Source: JAMZMI01 sp963848175
Lineage (GTDB): Bacteria; Bacteroidota; Bacteroidia; Cytophagales; Cyclobacteriaceae
Reading direction: 5' to 3'
Assembly (NCBI GenBank): GCA_963848175.1
Contig: CAWKCO010000003.1
Coordinates: forward strand, 310,001 to 374,000
Length of the DNA stretch: 64,000 bases
The notes beneath the pieces were generated by a model. The model made no database searches, was not told the DNA's origin, and was given only the letters and a program-made list of their open reading frames with translations. How positions within the stretch are numbered: position 1 is the first letter of the stretch; every line of letters starts with the position of its first letter. The translations under genes and the position numbers were made by a program. Positions 58,799 through 64,000 of this stretch are shown piece after piece.

Positions 58799-60943
58799 AT
58801 GAAGAAATTACTACTACTGCTATTTTTTGCAACGATTGTTTCGGTCTCCTTTGGGCAAAAACTCCCCTTTCAAGGCAAGTTGACTTCAGCCGGTGTACCT
58901 GTAACGGGCGCACGATCGTTTGTATTTACCATTTCTGAAGCTGCATGGACAGAAACGCACGCCAATGTTTCCGTGTTAGATGGCTTTTATAGCGTGGTAC
59001 TTGGGAGTATCACACCTTTGCCATCAGGCTTGTTTGATACGGCCAGTGAAATACAAATGGGTATCTCCGTGAATGGCACAGCACTTTCGCCTATCACCCT
59101 TTACGCACCGCTGAAAACGCGGCAAGCCCAGGCCGATACGGTGAAGGCTAAATCATTCTTAGCAAAAGATGTGGATGGAAAAACCAAAACGGAAATGAAG
59201 ACCATTGCTGCGAGTAAATCAGGAAATTTGAATCTTAGAGGCGCAAACGATTCATTGAAAGTTGTTTTAAGCACGGTATCACAAGGGTATGGAGGGTTTG
59301 TTGGTGTCTACGATTCATTAGGTTTTCTTGGAGTCCGAGCATCCACTACTACAAAAGGCATAGGGAACGTATTCACCTATGACCAAAATCACAAGAACAC
59401 AGGTTGGTTTGGAAATGCAAGCGGGACTGGTGGATTCATGCAGCTTGCAGGTTACGATCAAGCTGGAGTGTTTTCAGGAGCCACTTATAGTGGGTTCGCT
59501 TCATGGAATAAGGGATTGCCTTATTTTGTGATGGAGGGTTCATCAGAAAGCCCTTTTACAACAATTCTTGAATTTGGAGGAGTGAAGAATGAGACACTAG
59601 GAAGTGATGTACCCTACTTCAATCTTAATTCAAGCAAAAGGGTCATTGATAGCAAGGGGGCAATCTTATCTATGAATGTGATTAACGATTCGGAAGGGTC
59701 AGATCCTGATGGAGAAGCGGCTGAAATGTTTCTTTGGGGATCAAATACACCAAATATTCAATTAGGAGCCAATTTGTATCAGAGTTCAGATTTGCCTCAC
59801 CTTAGTTTGTATGGGTCTAAAGATGATGGCAATGGCTGGTTTTCAACCAATGTAAAGCTAGATACTTGGACGGACGGAACACGTGATGCAGGATCATTTT
59901 TAATGTACAATACAGAAGATGGTGGTCTTGGTGCATTGACTGTAGATATGACCTCTAATGGAAATGCAAATGGAGGGCAGATTGCCCTTAGGTCAAATAG
60001 TGGTCAAAATCTGGTAGAACTTCATGATAGAGGGGGAAATACAGGTGAGGCCAGATTTTTCGGTAACGACACTGGGCTGAAGGCAGAAGTGGGATCTTTT
60101 GGAGATAACTCAGGATTTATGATCCTTTATGGAGCCAATGGAAATAAAAATATTCAGATTGACCGTGAATTTGATAATAGTAATATTGGACACATCAATA
60201 TTATGGGAACAAGTGGAGATTCTCAAGGTGACCCACCCTTAGTTTCTTTAGGTGGAGAGGGGTTTGAGGGCGATACAACAGGTGTTATTCGTCTTTCGAG
60301 TTCAACAGTCGGAAATGCTTTAGATCTGCGAGCGGGTGGTATTTCCTTGGGCGAAAACGCTTATTCAGATGGGATTGTAATGAATTATGATCCAATAGGC
60401 GGCCCAATTTTCGAGATGTATTCGGGTGGTAATCCGAATATTTTTATGAATGGTAACAACGGCGATATTGCCGTCACAGGAGCAATTGCAGCTCAATTCC
60501 TCTCATCATCAGATGGTACTGTACAAACTTCAGATGGTCGACTAAAGACCAATGTTTCTTCTTTAGAAAATGCACTCATCAATACGCGTAAAATGCGCGG
60601 TGTATCTTATCAGTGGATTGATAAAAATCGATCACAAGCCAATCAGATTGGAGTGATAGCGCAGGAAGTAGAGGCCATCTACCCAGAGTTTGTTCATACA
60701 GACGAAAAAGGAATGAAAGCGGTGAACTATGCTCAGATGGTGGCTGTGCTTATAGAAGCTGTAAAAGAACTAGATGCTAAAGTAACTACTTTGGAAACTC
60801 AAAATAGGGAGCTAAAGGCACAACTTGGTGATGCTAGTAGCAAAGAAGACCTGAATGAGCTCAAAGCCGAGATAGAAGCGATTAAAACACTTTTGGCAAG
60901 GCCTAGCTCATCAGCACCACAAGTAGGATCAATCAGCAAATAA
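58799..60943 (+). CDS. Surface protein with S74 intramolecular chaperone domain
   Basis: 714 aa, signal peptide (MKKLLLLLFFATIVSVSFGQ). Beta-rich Gly/Asn-rich body (residues about 40-560) like a trimeric tail-fibre shaft. Peptidase S74 domain: TSDGRLKTNVSS (about 577-588; Ser578-Asp579 cleavage dyad region), GVSYQWIDKN, NQIGVIAQEVEAIYPEFV, VNYAQMVAVLIEAVKELD. A coiled coil follows (LETQNRELKAQL). Typical S74 domains help trimerise and then cut themselves off. It has no T9SS C-terminal domain. Located 17 bp before an LRR/T9SS gene, likely the same operon. Confidence 0.85.
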   Translation: MKKLLLLLFFATIVSVSFGQKLPFQGKLTSAGVPVTGARSFVFTISEAAWTETHANVSVLDGFYSVVLGSITPLPSGLFDTASEIQMGISVNGTALSPITLYAPLKTRQAQADTVKAKSFLAKDVDGKTKTEMKTIAASKSGNLNLRGANDSLKVVLSTVSQGYGGFVGVYDSLGFLGVRASTTTKGIGNVFTYDQNHKNTGWFGNASGTGGFMQLAGYDQAGVFSGATYSGFASWNKGLPYFVMEGSSESPFTTILEFGGVKNETLGSDVPYFNLNSSKRVIDSKGAILSMNVINDSEGSDPDGEAAEMFLWGSNTPNIQLGANLYQSSDLPHLSLYGSKDDGNGWFSTNVKLDTWTDGTRDAGSFLMYNTEDGGLGALTVDMTSNGNANGGQIALRSNSGQNLVELHDRGGNTGEARFFGNDTGLKAEVGSFGDNSGFMILYGANGNKNIQIDREFDNSNIGHINIMGTSGDSQGDPPLVSLGGEGFEGDTTGVIRLSSSTVGNALDLRAGGISLGENAYSDGIVMNYDPIGGPIFEMYSGGNPNIFMNGNNGDIAVTGAIAAQFLSSSDGTVQTSDGRLKTNVSSLENALINTRKMRGVSYQWIDKNRSQANQIGVIAQEVEAIYPEFVHTDEKGMKAVNYAQMVAVLIEAVKELDAKVTTLETQNRELKAQLGDASSKEDLNELKAEIEAIKTLLARPSSSAPQVGSISK

Positions 60944-60960
60944 TCAGAAAAACCTTTATC

Positions 60961-62814
60961 ATGTTAAAGAAAATATTTCTGATTTTCATAATGTACAGCG
61001 CTGCATCACTGGCCTTTGGTCAGTTGGCGAATACGGCGTATGTGGTGAACTACGGAGGAGGAAGGACGAGTGGGGGCAACCTAACTACCTTATACACAGC
61101 AGGTGATCCAGCTGCTAGCGATGAAATAGCAGTTGGTGGAGATTTCGCTGTTTATCCAGGCTTTATGCCAGGCAAATATGTGATTCTGTCTTTTGGACTG
61201 AAAAAGGATTCGTCCGTATTGGCGGTGTTTTATCAGTCTACAAAGGGGACAGAATGGATCAACAAAACAGGCTGGCTTACGGATGCAAACTTGGCCAATT
61301 GGAACGGTATCACGATCAAAAATCAACGGGTATCAGGCATTACTTTGCCAACTAATAATTTGCAAAATAATGTTCCTGAGCTTTTGAAGAATCTCGAAAA
61401 GTTGGAAACACTCAATTTGAAAGACAACAACTTGAAGAAGTTTCCGAACCTTTCGTCCATGCCAAATTTGAAAACTTTGGCTTTGGAGAAAAATGATTTT
61501 TCATTTGATGATATCGCACCAAACCTCAAGGTTGCTACTTTCACTTACAGTCCGCAAGACCCTTATGGGCAGGTGAGCAGCGATACTGTGCAAGCGGGAG
61601 GTTCTTATGCCTTGAATGGAGCCATTCCGGGAGCTACGAGCTATCAGTGGGAATTTGATCCCTTTTCTACCAAGGAAGTGGACTATGTGAAATTGACTGG
61701 GCAAACTACAGCACAAACTCAGTTGACAAATATCGACTTCAATAAAATGGGAGCTTATCGCACGGTAGCTACCAGTAGCAAAGTGCCTGAGCTTACTATA
61801 CGTTCTTCTAAGAAGTTTGTATGGGCTTCCACTCAGGTATTTGGAAATGTGAAAGTGGATGGAAGCCCACTTACCAATGGTGCGGATGTAGAGCTTTTCC
61901 GAATAAATGAAAGTGGAGCTTACGATTCTACCAGAGTGGGACGCACAAAAGCTGATGGCTCTTACGAACTTGGAGATGTCGTGTTAGGACGATTTGTTTT
62001 GAAAGTAGATCCAGATCAAGATGTGCTTGGGCAGAATAAGATCATACAGACCTATTATGTTAGTGAAGATGATTGGGCCAAGGCCAATACTTTGGAGATT
62101 TTGGAAAAGAAAGAGGGAGTAGATGTGAATGTGAAATTCATTGCCCCTCCGGTAGTGGGTACTGCGAAGATTTCTGGCTTGGTAGAATCTGACCTTCCTG
62201 ATCGTAGCATAATAGCAGATGAAGGACGAACCCTTGCTCGAAGGAAAGTTAGAAAGGCGGCTTGCTCTATGCGTAAGTTCAAATCTACAGGTAGAGACTT
62301 GCAAGAAGTAGAGGACGAAATTGCCTATTACATAGAAACGGATGATGAGGGCTATTTCAATTTCACTGGAGTGGCAGAAGGCAAATACCTTTTAAATATT
62401 CAATTCCCAGGAGTTCCAATGGACGAAGAGAGTGGAGTTGTTTTTGAGATTGGTGGCAACAAGGAGAATCAAATTTTCAGTGCTGATGCGCTAGTTACGG
62501 AAGCGGGAATTGAGGTTACTCAAAAAGAGATTCTGTTTAGCTGGAAACCATTTGTGAAAGACGTGTTACTCTACCCTAACCCCACAGAGGCAGTGTTGGG
62601 TGTAGATTACAATGTTTATAGAAAAGTAGATGATCTTCAGGTAAAGCTGTTGTCGGTAGCGGGAGTGACTATTCTTGAACAAGAGATTGAGCACAGACTA
62701 GGTGTACACCATACGGCAGTAGATATGACCACTTTGAGTGCAGGGCATTATTACCTGTCATTCACAGACAAAGGAGGAACTTTCAACCATTCGCTGAAAG
62801 TGACAAAAAAATAA
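60961..62814 (+). CDS. LRR-containing T9SS-sorted protein
   Basis: 617 aa. Signal peptide (MLKKIFLIFIMYSAASLAFGQ), a short LRR stretch about 135-185 (LEKLETLNLKDNNLKKF, NLKTLALEKNDFSF), an Ig-like/SprB-like part (GSYALNGAIPGATSYQWEF), carboxypeptidase regulatory-like segments (AGVTKADGSYELG-type), and a T9SS type-A sorting domain at the C-terminus (VLLYPNPTEAVLGV, LLSVAGVTILEQ, LSAGHYYLSFTDKGG). Secreted through the outer membrane by T9SS. Immediate neighbour of the S74 protein. Confidence 0.86.
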   Translation: MLKKIFLIFIMYSAASLAFGQLANTAYVVNYGGGRTSGGNLTTLYTAGDPAASDEIAVGGDFAVYPGFMPGKYVILSFGLKKDSSVLAVFYQSTKGTEWINKTGWLTDANLANWNGITIKNQRVSGITLPTNNLQNNVPELLKNLEKLETLNLKDNNLKKFPNLSSMPNLKTLALEKNDFSFDDIAPNLKVATFTYSPQDPYGQVSSDTVQAGGSYALNGAIPGATSYQWEFDPFSTKEVDYVKLTGQTTAQTQLTNIDFNKMGAYRTVATSSKVPELTIRSSKKFVWASTQVFGNVKVDGSPLTNGADVELFRINESGAYDSTRVGRTKADGSYELGDVVLGRFVLKVDPDQDVLGQNKIIQTYYVSEDDWAKANTLEILEKKEGVDVNVKFIAPPVVGTAKISGLVESDLPDRSIIADEGRTLARRKVRKAACSMRKFKSTGRDLQEVEDEIAYYIETDDEGYFNFTGVAEGKYLLNIQFPGVPMDEESGVVFEIGGNKENQIFSADALVTEAGIEVTQKEILFSWKPFVKDVLLYPNPTEAVLGVDYNVYRKVDDLQVKLLSVAGVTILEQEIEHRLGVHHTAVDMTTLSAGHYYLSFTDKGGTFNHSLKVTKK

Positions 62815-62838
62815 TTTTACCTTTCTAATTTGTAACCA

Positions 62839-62866
62839 AAAGCCGAAGGAGCACTCTTTCGGCTTT
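62839..62866. terminator. Bidirectional terminator between convergent genes
   Basis: AAAGCCGAA/TTCGGCTTT arms, 62839-62847 and 62858-62866, with T-run on the plus side; serves both the LRR gene and the pentapeptide-like gene. Confidence 0.88.
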
Positions 62867-62868
62867 TT

Positions 62869-63444
62869 TTATTGGGTGATTTTGATATCGTATTTGGTCA
62901 GTAATCCAGCTAGTCCATGCACAGAGAATTGCGCTTTCTTGATCCGATTTTTTTCAAGGTCAATGTTGAAATTAGTAGCAGTTCTAAAGTCTACTTTCTC
63001 CAAAATCGTGCGATCAAATACAGTTAGCGCTAGGTCACAGTCAGCGAAAGCCGAAGAGGTTAAGTCACAGTCAGAGAAGTCAGCTTCTTGTAATTCACAA
63101 TTCTTAAAAATCGTGCCTTTGAGTTTTAGGTTGTAAAAAGATGTGAGCTGAAGTATGCAGGATTCAAATTTCATTTCCAGCAAGAAGGGATTGCAATCCG
63201 AGAAATGTACACCGAGCATTTTGCAGTTGGTAAATGAAATATTTTTGAAAGCTGTGCTCCCCACTTTCACCATGGTCATGTTGCAGCCTTCAAATCGACA
63301 GTCCAGGAAAGTGATGTGCGAAAGGTTGATATTTGAAAAGTTACAATTGATAAAGTCGCAATTTTCATATTCAGCGACCTCAAAGGCACTCATTGTGAAG
63401 TCAAGGTCTTTGTGTTTTTGTTCTTCAAATATCTGCTTGCTCAT
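62869..63444 (-). CDS. Pentapeptide-repeat-like protein
   Basis: 191 aa from ATG 63444. The longer frame (start 63552) adds 36 residues without a repeat, including CPKC, and is less likely. Repeats of the pentapeptide kind: CDFINCNFSNINLSHITF, CRFEGCNMTM, CKMLGVHFSDCNPF, CELQEADFSDCDLTSSAF. Such right-handed beta-helix proteins mimic DNA (gyrase protection) or serve as scaffolds; role unknown here. Confidence 0.85.
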   Translation of the reverse strand: MSKQIFEEQKHKDLDFTMSAFEVAEYENCDFINCNFSNINLSHITFLDCRFEGCNMTMVKVGSTAFKNISFTNCKMLGVHFSDCNPFLLEMKFESCILQLTSFYNLKLKGTIFKNCELQEADFSDCDLTSSAFADCDLALTVFDRTILEKVDFRTATNFNIDLEKNRIKKAQFSVHGLAGLLTKYDIKITQ

Positions 63445-63610
63445 GTCTGTGAAGTCTCTAATGGTAATTTTTGGTGTGAAATTAAATAATTTCAAATTGG
63501 TGAAATTTTTGCACTTAGGACAAAGGTGAGATGTGGGCTTCAAAAAAACCATTGATCACAAGCCAGTAAATTTCTTAGATTTGTTGTCCATAGCAACCTA
63601 ACGTGAATTC

Positions 63611-64000
63611 ATGGATCTCAAATTGTTTTTCGACCCCATTCCTAGCGATATAGTTATTAGCAAAGCGCTGAGTTCTAATATGGGGCAGTCCATCTACGTG
63701 AATCAGGAGAAGATGCCCGATTTTGAAGGGTTTGATATTGCCATTATTGGTTTGCGCGAAGGAAGGGGACAGAAAGAAGTCCATCAACCAGGTTTGGCTC
63801 TGGCTGCTGATGCGGTGAGACGTCATCTCTATGAGTTAAAAAAGGGAGCAAACACGCTTAAAAGTGGTTGATCTTGGAAATTTCAGAAATGGCCCACAAT
63901 TAGAAGATACCTATCTGCGACTGAAAGAGGTTTGTGCATACTTGATGGAGCATAATATCATTCCTCTTCTAGTAGGCGGCTCACACGACTTGGCGTTGGG
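63611..64000 (+). CDS. Arginase-family hydrolase (formimidoylglutamase-like), partial and with a +1 shift
   Basis: MDLKLFFDPIPSDIVIS start, FDIAIIGLREGRGQKEVHQPG, then after one surplus A (AAAA at 63860-63863) VVDLGNFRNGPQLEDTYLRLKEV and a PLLVGGSHDLALG end, which is the arginase/agmatinase first metal-binding motif. Runs off the window. Arginase-fold ureohydrolases use two Mn ions; the Bacteroidota formimidoylglutamase clade often has this GGSHDL form. Confidence 0.85.

Noticed and set aside
1..64000. CRISPR arrays, tRNA or rRNA genes
   Set aside because: No regularly spaced direct repeats, T-loop motifs or rRNA stretches were seen when reading the window; small RNAs cannot be excluded.

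Overview
The window comes from a Bacteroidota chromosome, most likely order Cytophagales. The evidence is a short primary sigma factor (290 aa) of the Bacteroidota type, several proteins that look like type IX secretion (T9SS) cargo with C-terminal sorting-domain-like ends, a PorE-like OmpA/PD40 lipoprotein, 7TMR-DISM hybrid histidine kinases, an OMP_b-brl TonB receptor, WbqC, and promoters of the TTTG-N19-TAnnTTTG type. I assign no species. No rRNA, tRNA or CRISPR was seen.

Layout. 1-2540: 3' end of clpB and rpoD. 2628-3943: aspartate aminotransferase, broken by four +1 shifts. 3987-8710: two tandem 7TMR-DISM hybrid kinases. 8942-19137: AsmA/DUF748-like protein, clpC, WbqC and Sua5/YrdC, an mltG-thioesterase-YihY operon, a TPR protein, and dnaX with an A10 slippery run. 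19223-25600: a two-domain VOC protein, then a tandem array of periplasmic TPR/single-TM proteins. Two of these are preceded by a 54-aa lipoprotein and a strong hairpin. 25919-29878: htpG and a U32 peptidase/RlhA-like gene. 29966-33486: a degraded T9SS adhesin-like gene. 33790-37089: an AlkD-like DNA alkylation repair gene split by a 2.6-kb IS21-family element with a 6-bp target duplication. The IS itself is damaged by a 20-bp palindrome-bearing insertion. 37127-41486: a RelE/ParE-type toxin-antitoxin pair, small membrane proteins, a GNAT, purM, and a decayed stretch with a HigA-like regulator. 41559-46493: an LRR-protein kinase, a PorE-like protein, a small T9SS-like protein with an in-frame stop, and an ABM-domain protein with a SAM hydrolase. 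47353-53734: phoH, GNAT, comEC, enoyl-CoA hydratase and recQ. 53741-58494: a chemoreceptor and a TonB receptor. 58799-62814: an S74-chaperone surface protein paired with an LRR T9SS cargo. 62869-64000: a pentapeptide-like protein and the start of an arginase-family gene.

Two themes stand out. First, at least 17 single-base +1 insertions, nearly all duplicating a neighbouring base, break eight genes and cluster at 3.0-4.7 kb and 52.6-54.8 kb. In each gene that can be read end to end, removing them restores an ORF of normal family length, so most look like sequence or assembly errors rather than biology. Second, dnaX differs: its shift is -1, sits on A10, and is followed two codons later by a stop. 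That is the classic layout for making both gamma and tau. The most unusual biology is the lipoprotein/hairpin/TPR cassette at 21.6-25.6 kb, present twice, with its palindromic upstream site kept while the spacer changes.
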